In this document: positions 43,314 to 53,254 of the stretch, one piece after another | How the letters are laid out: each line of letters starts with the position of its first letter | How positions within the stretch are numbered: the stretch's first letter is position 1 | From: an uncultured Bacteroides sp. | GTDB lineage: Bacteria > Bacteroidota > Bacteroidia > Bacteroidales > Bacteroidaceae | Reading direction: 5' to 3' | Assembly: GCF_963678845.1 (NCBI RefSeq) | Contig: NZ_OY787466.1 | Location: forward strand, 1,178,001-1,242,000 | Length of the DNA stretch: 64,000 bases | The notes under the pieces: model-generated | Databases searched by the model: none | What the model was told of the DNA's origin: nothing | Seen by the model: the letters and a program-made list of their open reading frames with translations, nothing else | Position numbers and translations under genes: made by a program

Positions 43314-43622
43314 TTATTTTTTCTCTTTTTCATTGGTATTGGGTGCTAATACAGCTGTACATTTCACCTTATCAAAAGATTTAATCAGCTTTTCAGGAGT
43401 TGTTTTCTCTGCATCGTACTTAATCACTACAGTTCGTGCGGGAACATCGGTCTTTATTTCTTTTACTCCTTTTTCAAAACGAAGCATATTGGTAACTTTT
43501 GCTTCGTGAAGTTCACAAACCATCTTTTCTACTTTGAGGGTTACACTTTTGATATCTTTTGCTGAAACACTTGTGAATGCGAAAAAGATCGCTACGATTG
43601 AAAGAAAAATTCTTGTTTTCAT
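43314..43622 (-). CDS. Exported HMA-like protein with an altered metal site
   Basis: 102 residues: signal peptide (cleavage near SVSAK) followed by an HMA-like fold (VTLKVEKMVCELHEAKVTNML, quoted in part, then VKEIKTDVPARTVVIKYDAEKTT). The usual MxCxxC is MVCELHE: the first Cys is kept, the second is replaced by His. A further Cys sits in DKVKCTAVL. The change suggests a different metal or coordination, or loss of metal binding. Located between the TonB receptor and the cytoplasmic HMA gene. Confidence 0.82.
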   Translation of the reverse strand: MKTRIFLSIVAIFFAFTSVSAKDIKSVTLKVEKMVCELHEAKVTNMLRFEKGVKEIKTDVPARTVVIKYDAEKTTPEKLIKSFDKVKCTAVLAPNTNEKEKK

Positions 43623-43641
43623 AATCTTGTTTTTTATTTAT

Positions 43642-45858
43642 TTATTCTGTTATTCTTGGTAAATTAAAACGAATTCCAACATAGAACTTGCTTCCATGTT
43701 GCACAGGTCCCCATATCATTGTAGAATCAAAATTCTTCCCATAAGGATCATTTGCAGCAATGATAGGATTCATCTGTGTAAAGTTGGTCAGATTCTCTGC
43801 TCCGATATAGATAGATCCTAAACGGAAGAAGCGGGTAATCTGAGCACTCAGCTGCGGGTAGCCTTTATAGCGTTCATCCCATGAGGGAGTTCCATCTGCA
43901 TTGATATAGGGTGAAGGCATGCGTCCGCCACCATTGAACTGAAGAGTAGCATCGAACTGCCATATTTTTAATGGCGTTTGATAAGATGCCGTAAGTAGTC
44001 CTTTATATTTTCCGGTAAGCGGTTTCTCTCTCAACACTCCGTCATAGGTTGTTTTTACGTCTGTTATACGATAAGCAGCAGTAAGTGTAAAACCTTTAAA
44101 GAAAGGGTAGGAGGCTTCTACCTGAAAGTTCTTTGCATACGATTTTCCGTTGAGGTTATAAAAACTCACAGCGTGAGGATCTGCATCCATGTCGGCAACT
44201 ACTTGTTTTACAAAATCTGTATAGTAATACTCGGTATTGATGTTCATCGTTTTTCCTCCAATGGGAAGGTAAAACGATGAACTGATTCCGTAGTTCCATG
44301 CTTCTTCCTGATTCAGGTTACCGGCAATGTCCACCTTTCGGCTACTGGCAAGGAGGTAATTGTTTTCGGCCAGTACATGAGTGGTGCGGTATCCTTTTCC
44401 AGCAGAAGCACGAAAATTTACATACTCATTCATGTTGTATTTAATATGAGCACGTGGAGTGGCAAAGAATCCGTACAGACTACTGTAATCACCTCGCAGA
44501 CCGGCCATCAGAGTCCACTTTTCTGAAGGGGTATAGGTGTATTGCGCATAAGCTCCGGATACAGCTTCTTTTATGAAGTCTTTCGTGTTGCCAAGAGTGG
44601 CATTATGTGTAAGTCCATAATCCTGATCGTAAGAATCATAATTGAGACTTAGTCCGGTAGACAGGTTATGCTTCTTGGTAAAATCTGTTTCAAACAGAAG
44701 AGATGCATATCCGTTTTTCTGATTCACATCGTAGATTTTTCTTCCAAAATAAGAGTTTTGATCGTGCATACTTCCCGAAAGGATTAATGCCACACTACTG
44801 TTTTTCTTCGGATCGAGGATAAAAGCATTCTTGGCAAATAGTTCCACACGGTCTGTCTTGATTCCTATCCGATACGGATTGCTGACATTGCTCATTTGTC
44901 CGCTACCTCTTTTTTCACTCAGTCCTTTTATTCCTGCCTGAAGCATGTAGTTGCCATTGTGGTAAGCCCAGCGGTTCTGCAGATTGTATTGTTCCATAGT
45001 GGGGGAGTCATTAAATTCGTCGTGATTGTCATCTCGCTGTGTGGTTTCATTCTCATAATGGGCAAAGACCATTGTACTGAGATTTTTGTTTAGCAGCATG
45101 GAAGCATCGGTGTTGGCTTCCATACGTCCCATTGAATTTCCATATAGATTGGCGGACACAATATCGGCAGTCTGTGGTTTCTTATACTCCACATTAATCT
45201 GACCGGTAATTGCTTCGTACCCGTTCTTTACGGAACTGGTTCCTTTGGAAACCTGAATGCTCTGCATCCATGGTCCGGGAATGTATCCCAATCCATAAGG
45301 TGATGCAGCTCCCTGGAAGTTAGGAATATTCTCTGTAAGCATCTGCACATAAGTACCCGACAGCCCAAGGAGCTTTATCTGTTTTGCCCCTGTTGCCGCG
45401 TCACTGTAAGACACATCTACTGAAGGATTTGTTTCAAAGCTCTCGCCTAGATTACAGCAAGCGGCACGAAGTAGCTCGGCAGAGGTGATGGTTTGTGAAT
45501 TCAGAATACCTGATCTTGATTGTATAAGCCCCAATTTCCTTCCGGTAACCTGAACCTCTTTTAACTCAATACCCGGTTTGAGCTTTACCTCAATCGGGAA
45601 TGCTGTTTTTGCATTGATAGCCATTGTCATAGGCTCATAACCAATGAAGCTAACTATAAGTTCTTTACTACCTTTAAAAGGTCTTATTTCAAATTTGCCA
45701 TTCACATCGGTTGTTGTTCCGATGGTAGAGTTTTTCCACGCAACAGTGGCTTTAATTACATGTTCTCCTTCAGTATCGGAGACAATTCCTGTAACAGATT
45801 GTTGCGCATAACTGCTCGTGGCCATGGCGACCAAGAGTAATGCGATATATTTTTTCAT
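43642..45858 (-). CDS. TonB-dependent outer-membrane receptor, probably for metal
   Basis: 738 residues. Signal peptide; carboxypeptidase-regulatory-like domain (about 20-95, VTGIVSDTEGEHVIKATVAW); plug domain (about 110-225, SAELLRAACCNLGESFETNP, KQIKLLGLSGTYVQML, IQVSKGTSSVKNGYEAITG); 22-stranded barrel to the C-terminus. Receptors with the AACCNLGESFE plug segment in Bacteroidota commonly sit beside HMA genes and are annotated as copper or heavy-metal receptors; the substrate is inferred from the neighbours. No SusD partner is present. Confidence 0.92.
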   Translation of the reverse strand: MKKYIALLLVAMATSSYAQQSVTGIVSDTEGEHVIKATVAWKNSTIGTTTDVNGKFEIRPFKGSKELIVSFIGYEPMTMAINAKTAFPIEVKLKPGIELKEVQVTGRKLGLIQSRSGILNSQTITSAELLRAACCNLGESFETNPSVDVSYSDAATGAKQIKLLGLSGTYVQMLTENIPNFQGAASPYGLGYIPGPWMQSIQVSKGTSSVKNGYEAITGQINVEYKKPQTADIVSANLYGNSMGRMEANTDASMLLNKNLSTMVFAHYENETTQRDDNHDEFNDSPTMEQYNLQNRWAYHNGNYMLQAGIKGLSEKRGSGQMSNVSNPYRIGIKTDRVELFAKNAFILDPKKNSSVALILSGSMHDQNSYFGRKIYDVNQKNGYASLLFETDFTKKHNLSTGLSLNYDSYDQDYGLTHNATLGNTKDFIKEAVSGAYAQYTYTPSEKWTLMAGLRGDYSSLYGFFATPRAHIKYNMNEYVNFRASAGKGYRTTHVLAENNYLLASSRKVDIAGNLNQEEAWNYGISSSFYLPIGGKTMNINTEYYYTDFVKQVVADMDADPHAVSFYNLNGKSYAKNFQVEASYPFFKGFTLTAAYRITDVKTTYDGVLREKPLTGKYKGLLTASYQTPLKIWQFDATLQFNGGGRMPSPYINADGTPSWDERYKGYPQLSAQITRFFRLGSIYIGAENLTNFTQMNPIIAANDPYGKNFDSTMIWGPVQHGSKFYVGIRFNLPRITE

Positions 45859-45938
45859 TATTTCTGTGTATCTGATTTTGATTTAATACAATAAACACTT
45901 CACTGCCAAAGTAAACCATGACAGTACAAAGCCATTTA

Positions 45939-46307
45939 TTAAATCAATAATACACAAAAGAGACTGAGATAATGCCGCGAAGAGTCGGGACCTGGGGGAT
46001 AGCCGTGGCTGCCTCTTAATGTAATCTCAGTTTGAGATGGTTGATAAGAATAAGGGGATAAAACATCAGCAACCAGATTCAGTATAGGGCTAACAGAGAT
46101 AGAGGCTGAAGCTTTCTCAAAATTATCGACCTTAAGAATCGTGGTTTTGTGACAATTGTGACCTTTGCTACAGCTATGGTCTTTGCAACAAGACATTTTC
46201 ATCTCTTGCTTTTGCTGGCAGCAATAGCTTGTAAGTGGTATGCCTGCGCCTATATAGATAAACGCAAATACCAGCGTATAGATGAATATATGTTTAATTT
46301 GTCTCAT
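45939..46307 (-). CDS. HYC_CC_PP-type Cys/His-rich small membrane or exported protein
   Basis: 122 residues. N-terminal hydrophobic signal/anchor (IFIYTLVFAFIYIGAGIPL), then a cluster of metal-ligand residues (TSYCCQQKQEMKMSCCKDH, then SCSKGHNCHK: seven Cys, three His in about 28 residues), a variable part, then YPPGPDSSRHYLSLFCVLLI at the C-terminus. The SYC, CC and PPGP marks fit the Bacteroidota family called HYC_CC_PP. As first gene of the metal operon it may sense or shuttle the metal; that is inference from context. Confidence 0.75.
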   Translation of the reverse strand: MRQIKHIFIYTLVFAFIYIGAGIPLTSYCCQQKQEMKMSCCKDHSCSKGHNCHKTTILKVDNFEKASASISVSPILNLVADVLSPYSYQPSQTEITLRGSHGYPPGPDSSRHYLSLFCVLLI

Positions 46308-46326
46308 TACATTCTACGATTGACTG

Positions 46327-46334
46327 CAAATATA
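46327..46334 (-). promoter_or_regulatory. Predicted -7 box of the metal operon
   Basis: TATATTTG on the minus strand (TAnnTTTG), 20 bp before the ATG at 46307. No recognisable metal-regulator operator seen. Confidence 0.55.
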
Positions 46335-46484
46335 ACAGGGTTCACTTTATTATGTTCTTTCTATTAACTTCTTTTATTTAATTATTACTTCGTTCTCTAG
46401 TTTGTTTTGTATTACGAATTTTCTTTTAGCTAAGGTTATTAAGCTCTTTATTCAAAATCAATCCCGGTGCCGGATTGAATAAGC

Positions 46485-48258
46485 GAGGGCACTGAAAAAC
46501 TGGCTCTTTAGGTTTTTCGGCAATTAAATTACTCAGCACATATCCATTAAAAGATTGGGATATGTGCTGTTTTTTTTATACCTTTATAAGTATAAATCAA
46601 TCCGATATGCTTCCATTGCAACAAGCCATACCGTTCAGTAATTACACAGATCTATACGATTTGCTTATTCCACAGGACAATCTATTGCGTCAAATAAACG
46701 ACCTGATAGACTTCTCTTTCGTCCATAAGGAACTCCTGGACAAATACTGCCTGAATAACGGTCGTACGGCCGAGTGCCCGATCAGGATGTTCAAATATCT
46801 TTTGTTAAAGACAATCTTTGATATTTCGGACGTGGACGTTGTTGAACGCTCGCGATATGATCTTTCATTCAAATACTTTTTGGATCTGGCTCCCGAGGAA
46901 ACCGAATTGATCTCTCCAAGTTCTTTGTGTAAGTTTCGCCGACTCCGTTTGAAGGACAAGGATTTGTTGAATCTGCTTATAGGAACGACAGTGTCTATTG
47001 CAATAGACAAGGGAATCATCAAGTCAAAGACCATTATTGTTGATTCCACACACACCGGTTCACGGAGCAACCCGTATTCGCCTGTCGAGATTTTGCGACT
47101 TCGTTCAAAGCAGTTGCGCAAGAGCCTTTATGATGTGGAGGAGTCAATAAAAGAAGGTTTGCCCCTGAAGAATGAAGATGACGATCTGGAGCATGAGCTT
47201 GATTATACCAAAGCGTTGTTTGAAGTCGTATCCGACAACGAGACATTGGTCAATGTTCCCAAAGTCAGAGAGCGTCTGAACATGCTCAAGGAAACGCTTT
47301 CAGATATCGAGGATCATTATGTCAGCTCCACAGATGAAGATGCACGGGTTGGACACAAAAGCCAGGACAAGTCGTTCTTTGGCTATAAGACACACATCGC
47401 CATGAGTGACGAACGTATAATCACTGCCGCCACAGTCACTTCCGGGGAGAAGGGTGACGGTCCCCAATTACCCGAACTTGTTGAACAGAGCCGAAACAAC
47501 GGCATGGAAGTTGAAACAGTCATTGGAGACACCGCATATTCGGGAAAGAACAACATTCAGCTCGCTCAAGATGAGCAAAAAGGATTTGAACTGGTGGCAA
47601 AACTTAATCCTGCCATAAGCCAAGGCTCCCGACGGGCGGAGCAAAGTTTTGAATTCAATAAGGATGCGGGTATGTTCGTATGCCCTGCAGGGCATATGGC
47701 GATACGGCGTGCCAAGCAGGGTAAAAAGAATCAAGGAAAGAATCAGTTTATCGTATACTTCTTCAATACTGACAAATGTCGGATATGTGGCAGGCGGCAA
47801 GGATGTTACAAAGAGGGTGCAAAAACGAAAACCTACTCGGTCAGGATTAAATCTGACGAACATAAACACCAGATAGATTTTCAAGAAACGGATGAATTTA
47901 GGGCCAAATCTAGATCACGATACAAGATAGAAGCTAAAAATGCGGAACTTAAGAATGTCTTCGGGTATGATAGGGCATTGTCATACGGCCTGACATGCAT
48001 GCAACTTCAAGGCGCCATGGCCATTTTTGCTGCAAATATCAAGAGAATTCTCAAATTAATCTAAGAAGGCGTGTTTTCTCTGTAAATCAACTGAAAAATG
48101 CTCATGTAGCAATGTTTACGACTATCCGCCCCCTTTCAAGTTTGTTTTTCAGGAAATATAGAAAAATAGCCAAATCCTATTTCCGGGCTTGGCTATTTTG
48201 AATTTTATCGACTCGTGAACGATAATCTGAAAAATTGAAAGACTTTTTCAGTGCCCTC
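46485..48258 (+). mobile_element. Complete IS1182-family insertion sequence, 1774 bp
   Basis: Left end GAGGGCACTGAAAAA at 46485 and its inverted copy ending at 48258. Flanked by 8-bp direct repeats GAATAAGC (46477-46484 and 48259-48266). It contains a single intact transposase gene. About 195 bp of non-coding right end lies between the transposase stop and the right inverted repeat. Confidence 0.93.
46607..48064 (+). CDS. IS1182-family transposase
   Basis: 485 residues from the ATG at 46607 (MLPLQQAIPFSNYTDLYDLL). It has the N-terminal DUF772-like domain (NNGRTAECPIRMFKYLLLK, YFLDLAPEE, SPSSLCKFRRLRL) and the DDE domain: IIVDSTHTGSR, then ETVIGDTAYSGKNN, then the zinc-finger-like CPAGHMA...CRICGRRQGC, and KIEAKNAELKNVFG carrying the final Glu. 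There are no stops or frameshifts, so it may be active. The upstream in-frame ATG at 46562 lies in the noncoding IS end. Confidence 0.93.
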   Translation: MLPLQQAIPFSNYTDLYDLLIPQDNLLRQINDLIDFSFVHKELLDKYCLNNGRTAECPIRMFKYLLLKTIFDISDVDVVERSRYDLSFKYFLDLAPEETELISPSSLCKFRRLRLKDKDLLNLLIGTTVSIAIDKGIIKSKTIIVDSTHTGSRSNPYSPVEILRLRSKQLRKSLYDVEESIKEGLPLKNEDDDLEHELDYTKALFEVVSDNETLVNVPKVRERLNMLKETLSDIEDHYVSSTDEDARVGHKSQDKSFFGYKTHIAMSDERIITAATVTSGEKGDGPQLPELVEQSRNNGMEVETVIGDTAYSGKNNIQLAQDEQKGFELVAKLNPAISQGSRRAEQSFEFNKDAGMFVCPAGHMAIRRAKQGKKNQGKNQFIVYFFNTDKCRICGRRQGCYKEGAKTKTYSVRIKSDEHKHQIDFQETDEFRAKSRSRYKIEAKNAELKNVFGYDRALSYGLTCMQLQGAMAIFAANIKRILKLI

Positions 48259-48277
48259 GAATAAGCATCGGGATTTT

Positions 48278-49282
48278 TTATTTTATTTTCACTTCGTTTT
48301 CCAGCTGCTTTTCTTCAATAAAATCTTTTATATTCTGAAGGGTGGTATGAGCAATATTGCCTAATGCCTCCTGTGTAAAGAATGCCTGATGGGAGGTTAC
48401 AATCACATTGTTGAAGGATAGCAATCGGGCCAACACATCATCGTCAATAATCTTGTCTGATTTATCTTCATAGAAATAATCGCCTTCTTCTTCGTACACA
48501 TCCAGTCCGGCAGCACCTATTTTCTTGTTTTTTAAACCTTCTATCAAAGCGTTGGTGTGAATTAGTTGTCCACGTCCGGTATTAATAATCATCACGCCAT
48601 CTTTCATTTTGCTGATAGAGTAATCATTGATGAGGTATTTTGTTTCGGCAGTAAGCGGACAGTGCAGAGAGATAATATCGGCATTGTGATATAGTTCATC
48701 CAAAGAGGTGTAGACAATCTGATTTTCCCGGGCAAAGTTATAATCAGGATAGAGATCATAAGCAAGAATATTCATGCCGAAGCCTTTGAGTATATGGATT
48801 AGTATCTTTGCTATTTTCCCTGTTCCAATAATACCTGCAGTCTTTCCGTGCATATCAAAACCCAGCAATCCGTTCAAGGTGAAGTTGCCGTCGCGTGTGC
48901 GCAGGTATGCTCGGTGGGTTTTCCTGTTGAGCGACAGCATAAGTGCAACAGTATGTTCTGCCACTGCATAAGGAGAGTAAGCAGGTACGCGCACCACAGT
49001 CATTTTATCTTGTGCAGCGACAAGGTCAACATTATTAAACCCTGCACACCGCAAAGCAAGTAGTTTTACCCCGTACAGAGCCATTGCATCAATAATCTCA
49101 GCATCGGCTGTATCATTTACAAAGATGCATACAGCATCGGTATCCTTGGTAAGGATTACATTGTTCTTGTTGAGATGGCCCTTGAAGTATTTTATCTCGA
49201 AATTGAATTTTTCGTTAGCTAGGTTGAATGATTCTTCGTCATAAGACTTAGTATCAAAAAAAGCAATAGTGTATTTCTTCAT
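48278..49282 (-). CDS. ldhA: D-lactate dehydrogenase (2-hydroxyacid dehydrogenase family)
   Basis: 334 residues, the LdhA length. NAD-binding fold with AGIIGTGKIAKILIHILKGFG; substrate and catalytic residues in CAGFNNVDL, INTGRGQL (Arg), LDVYEEEGDYFYED (Glu) and VTSHQAFFT (His). It reduces pyruvate to D-lactate with NADH in fermentation. Its predicted terminator is split by the IS1182-family element, so readthrough into the IS is possible. Confidence 0.93.
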   Translation of the reverse strand: MKKYTIAFFDTKSYDEESFNLANEKFNFEIKYFKGHLNKNNVILTKDTDAVCIFVNDTADAEIIDAMALYGVKLLALRCAGFNNVDLVAAQDKMTVVRVPAYSPYAVAEHTVALMLSLNRKTHRAYLRTRDGNFTLNGLLGFDMHGKTAGIIGTGKIAKILIHILKGFGMNILAYDLYPDYNFARENQIVYTSLDELYHNADIISLHCPLTAETKYLINDYSISKMKDGVMIINTGRGQLIHTNALIEGLKNKKIGAAGLDVYEEEGDYFYEDKSDKIIDDDVLARLLSFNNVIVTSHQAFFTQEALGNIAHTTLQNIKDFIEEKQLENEVKIK

Positions 49283-49426
49283 GTTTATCTATGTTTTGGT
49301 TAATAACAAAATAAAACGGGTGAAGGTTTAATTCTTTTTCTCTTTTTACAGATTCATAAGATGCTAATCCAAATTTTTAAGTTCACGTTGTGCTATAAGC
49401 TCAGAACCCAATATCGGATTTCTTTT

Positions 49427-52400
49427 TTATGTTTTTTGAAGAAGATTGTGAACCTTATTCATTAGCGTAACTTTATTAATAGGTTTTGCAAGGAATGAAT
49501 TAAAACCATATTCTGCTGTTTTTAGTTCGCTTTGTTCAAAAGCGAATGCTGTAACCGCTATGATAGGTATATCTTTAGAAATACCTCTGATTATCTTTGC
49601 TGCTTCAAATCCATTTATAGTAGGCATCTTAATATCCATGAGTATCAAATTGGGTTTGTGCTTCTTGAATAATTCAATGGCTTCTTCTCCATTCCATGCA
49701 TGTATAAGCTGAAACTCTTTATTCAGTAATATTTCAACAAGTTTATAATTACTTTCGTCATCTTCAGCCACAAGAATTGTAACTTCATGATCTATTTCTA
49801 AAGGTTTAGTCTCTATTATATCTATCACTGATTGTTCTTCAATAGTAGTTGGAATATATGGAATTGTAAACCAGAATTTGGAACCAGCACCTTCTTCAGA
49901 TTCTACACCAATTTGTCCACCTAACCTATAAACAATAGTTTCACATATTGATAGCCCTAGTCCTGTTCCTTGCGTAAAAGAGTCTAGTTTAACAAAGCGA
50001 TCGAACACCGAATTTAGTTTATTCTTAGGGATACCGCGCCCAGTATCTTCTACATAGAAATATAACTGATCACCTTTTGGTAAATAACCAAACTTAATGG
50101 ATCCTTGCTGAGTAAATTTAACCGCATTTGATATGAAGTTAGATATAACCTCTGAGAAACGGTGTTTTTCTGTATGAATAACGCATTCAGGAAGTTTTTT
50201 ATCGAATAATATTTCAACAGCATTTTGATCGACCTTTAGTCTTGATGATTGTTCAATTTCGTGAAGTAGAGTATTTATATCAACATTAGAGTATACAAAT
50301 TCCAATGTGCCAGCCTCTATTTTAGACAAATCAAGAATGTCATTTATGAGTTGTAATAGCATGTTGTTATTACTTTCAATGATGTCAGCAAACTGTTTCT
50401 TTTCTTCTTTGCTTAATTCTGTTGATGCCAGAATTTTTGAGAATCCAACTATTGCATTAAGAGGTGTACGTATTTCATGGCTCATATTTGCCAGAAAAGC
50501 AGATTTTAAACGATTAGATTCTTCAGCTTTCTCTTTAGCTTCGGATAATTCCTTCTCTGTTTCTTTTCTTTTTGTAATATTAGTAGTGGCTCCTGTTATG
50601 GTAATAGCTTTTCCATTTCTATCGCGTTCACTGACTAAAGCTTTCATTGAATACCAGTCATAATCAGTCCTATGATAATTAATCCGGATATCAATATTTA
50701 ATTTGTCTTTTTTGCCATTGTATAGATCATAGCATTCTTTTATTACACGCTCTAAGTCATCGGGATGAACCATAGGGGAAAGTTCATGCAATGATTTTGC
50801 CATGTCATTTTTCTCCAGATTAATATTTCCATTTAGAGCATTATAGTGAACATAAAATATATCTTTAGATTCGTAATGCCATGTCCATGGAATTATTTCT
50901 CCAGCATCTAATGCTAAGGCTAGTTGATAGTTGTTTGTTTCAAGTTGATGCTGGATTTTTTTTAATTCCGTAATATCCCATGTTGCAGTTAATAAATAAG
51001 AAGGCTTATTTTCTCTCTTTATTATGTTTTTTATTACACTTGTAGTGTGTGAATTGTTATCCTGATATGTTACTTCTTTCTCAAAATAGAGAGTACCTCC
51101 ATTGCTAATTAATAAGTGATAAAGTTCTTCTGCTTTTTTAGCTTTCTCTTCTCCGAAGATTTCAATATCTGTTTTTTCAATGATATCTTTTGCTTTTAGC
51201 CCTGTGAGTTCTTCTGCTTTTTTATTCCAATATTTATATCTAATATCTTTTCCTATTTCTTTTAAATAGAGTGATATTGGGATATTATCAAGAATGGTCT
51301 CTAAGGACGATCTTAATTCGTCCTGTACTGCTTTCTCATTCATCCTTTCAGTTATATTCCCAATAATACAGATGTACATATCTTCATAGAGAGGCAATAG
51401 CTTTGATTCAAAATAGTGAAGTGAGTTATTTACATTTCTTTTAGTGATAAACTGTGTGTATTTTTCACTGTTTTGTGTAAGGCATATATTCTGTTGAAGT
51501 AGCTTGATATATTTTTCTCCAAAGAAATCTTTAATATTTTTTCCAACTATTTCATTGTAGCTGAGGTCAAAGAACTTTTCAACTTTTTTATTGACCTTAA
51601 TAATATCCAGCGATGTATTGAATACTAAGATCATGTCTGGAATAATCTTAATAATACTGTCTCGCATAATAGCTATTTGTTTTGTCTCTTGAAGAGCTTT
51701 ATATTCTTCAGTCTTGTCAATAAAGAATATATCAAGAACCTCTTTATCAATTGTAGGATATAATAATATATTATATCTCTTATTTGCTTCTCTATAGCAG
51801 AATTCTGTTGTATAGCGTTTCTTTTGTTTAGCTATATTTTGTAAGAAGCTGCATTTTTTTGAAGAGAACGGAAGATTAATTGTGCTGGCTGCTTTACCTA
51901 TAATTTTATTTCTTTTTATTCCAAATTCTTTTTCAAATGATTGATTTAGCTCTGTTACAGTATAATCATTCACATCTCCGTTTTCATTATAAAGTAACTT
52001 TATTTTTATATACAATAACGGAAGATGTGTGAAGAGCTCTTTGTATTTAGAGAGTAGTACTATCTCTCTTTCTTTTATTTTTTTTGTTCTGTTTAAAACC
52101 CATATTCTTGATAGAAAAACGGTAAAACATACCAGAATGAAACAAACTAAAGATATAATAGCTATTTTGTTCTGCTCAAAGAAACTAGGAGGCTTTTGAT
52201 AATAAACAGCTTCTTTGGGCAATAAGTTTTTATCGATTCCATTTCGAATTAAATATTCATAATTTAAATGGTTGGAGGGTCTGCTTGCATGTTGAAAAGG
52301 AATATCACTGGCTTTCTTCCCCAAAAGAATCAAATGTAATGCCTCGGCTGCTTTTGTTCCATAACTAGAACTGCTTGAAAAGAAGCCTCCAGCCAATGAA

Positions 52401-53254
52401 CCATAATACAGATTGTAGTCTAATAGACTAAATACAGGCGTTTTGGTAAAACTGCTTATGATACTTTGCATTCTATTGGTAGACAAAGCCTTCATTGTTG
52501 TATATCCATCAGTGTACCATCCATAATACAGTATGCCAGTATATTTGTCCATATTGGATATGGAATCTAGCATAGCTTCACTTTTAATATTATTCTGGTT
52601 TAAGGATATCTCTTTCAATTCAGGGAAGTTCTTTCTTCTTATGTAATTAAAAATAAATCTACTATAGACACTGGAATACCGTTTATCAGAGATGAAAGCT
52701 ATTTTTGTCATTTGAGGCATAAGCTTTTTCATTAACTGTATTGTTTCCTTTATGTAAAGAGGATGAAATACACCTGTTACATTAAATCCTTTGATAGATT
52801 CCTTATAGGGAATCAACTTTATGGGATTGATTTCTTTGTCTGAAACAAGATCATTCAATGAAACGGTATAGTACTTAACGGAAGTAAGTACTATAGGAAT
52901 TTTTTTCCAAGACTCAGGTAGAGTGCTACGATAAACAATCCATCCGGCTTCCCCTATTATAACTATTGCTTTAGGTTTTGCTTTATTATAATTCAGGTAT
53001 AGATTATTCATTGTTTCATTAGCTTCCTTCAATGATGTAAACTCGCAATTGTTCAGGTATTCGATATTTATGGGAATATTTTTTAGATCATAAATTGATT
53101 CAGTAATAATGTTCTGTATGTTTTCGGCCCATGTATTGCCTTCATTGTATGAGTTAATAATTAGAATATAGGTATCCTTTGAAGAACCTTCAGCTTTTGA
53201 AATGCAGAAAAAAATGCTGATTAACAGGACTTGAATAAATTTTTTCATAGTCAT
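49427..53254 (-). CDS. Hybrid sensor histidine kinase with periplasmic binding-protein-like sensor, multiple PAS domains and receiver
   Basis: 1275 residues. Signal peptide (1-22); periplasmic domain about 28-350 similar to ABC-type substrate-binding proteins (YILIINSYNEGNTWAENI, PKAIVIIGEAGW, TKIAFISDKRYSSVYSRF); one transmembrane helix about 365-388; four PAS-like regions about 400-895; HisKA with phosphoacceptor His926 (FLANMSHEIRTPLNA); HATPase with NFISNAVKF, DTGRGIPK and GTGLGLSI; C-terminal receiver with phosphoacceptor Asp1207 (LILMDIKMP). No DNA-binding domain, unlike the classic AraC-ended hybrid regulators of polysaccharide loci, so it must signal to another protein. Confidence 0.9.
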   Translation of the reverse strand: MTMKKFIQVLLISIFFCISKAEGSSKDTYILIINSYNEGNTWAENIQNIITESIYDLKNIPINIEYLNNCEFTSLKEANETMNNLYLNYNKAKPKAIVIIGEAGWIVYRSTLPESWKKIPIVLTSVKYYTVSLNDLVSDKEINPIKLIPYKESIKGFNVTGVFHPLYIKETIQLMKKLMPQMTKIAFISDKRYSSVYSRFIFNYIRRKNFPELKEISLNQNNIKSEAMLDSISNMDKYTGILYYGWYTDGYTTMKALSTNRMQSIISSFTKTPVFSLLDYNLYYGSLAGGFFSSSSSYGTKAAEALHLILLGKKASDIPFQHASRPSNHLNYEYLIRNGIDKNLLPKEAVYYQKPPSFFEQNKIAIISLVCFILVCFTVFLSRIWVLNRTKKIKEREIVLLSKYKELFTHLPLLYIKIKLLYNENGDVNDYTVTELNQSFEKEFGIKRNKIIGKAASTINLPFSSKKCSFLQNIAKQKKRYTTEFCYREANKRYNILLYPTIDKEVLDIFFIDKTEEYKALQETKQIAIMRDSIIKIIPDMILVFNTSLDIIKVNKKVEKFFDLSYNEIVGKNIKDFFGEKYIKLLQQNICLTQNSEKYTQFITKRNVNNSLHYFESKLLPLYEDMYICIIGNITERMNEKAVQDELRSSLETILDNIPISLYLKEIGKDIRYKYWNKKAEELTGLKAKDIIEKTDIEIFGEEKAKKAEELYHLLISNGGTLYFEKEVTYQDNNSHTTSVIKNIIKRENKPSYLLTATWDITELKKIQHQLETNNYQLALALDAGEIIPWTWHYESKDIFYVHYNALNGNINLEKNDMAKSLHELSPMVHPDDLERVIKECYDLYNGKKDKLNIDIRINYHRTDYDWYSMKALVSERDRNGKAITITGATTNITKRKETEKELSEAKEKAEESNRLKSAFLANMSHEIRTPLNAIVGFSKILASTELSKEEKKQFADIIESNNNMLLQLINDILDLSKIEAGTLEFVYSNVDINTLLHEIEQSSRLKVDQNAVEILFDKKLPECVIHTEKHRFSEVISNFISNAVKFTQQGSIKFGYLPKGDQLYFYVEDTGRGIPKNKLNSVFDRFVKLDSFTQGTGLGLSICETIVYRLGGQIGVESEEGAGSKFWFTIPYIPTTIEEQSVIDIIETKPLEIDHEVTILVAEDDESNYKLVEILLNKEFQLIHAWNGEEAIELFKKHKPNLILMDIKMPTINGFEAAKIIRGISKDIPIIAVTAFAFEQSELKTAEYGFNSFLAKPINKVTLMNKVHNLLQKT

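Larger units (their letters stand above)
46460..48275. other. Hairpin terminator split by the IS1182-family insertion
   Basis: Left arm AATCCCGGTGC (46460-46470) and right arm GCATCGGGATT (48265-48275, followed by TTTTTATTTTA) rejoin, when the element and one target copy are removed, into an 11-bp stem with a 12-nt loop. Before insertion this hairpin stood just past the ldhA stop (48278) and probably ended ldhA transcription. Confidence 0.75.
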
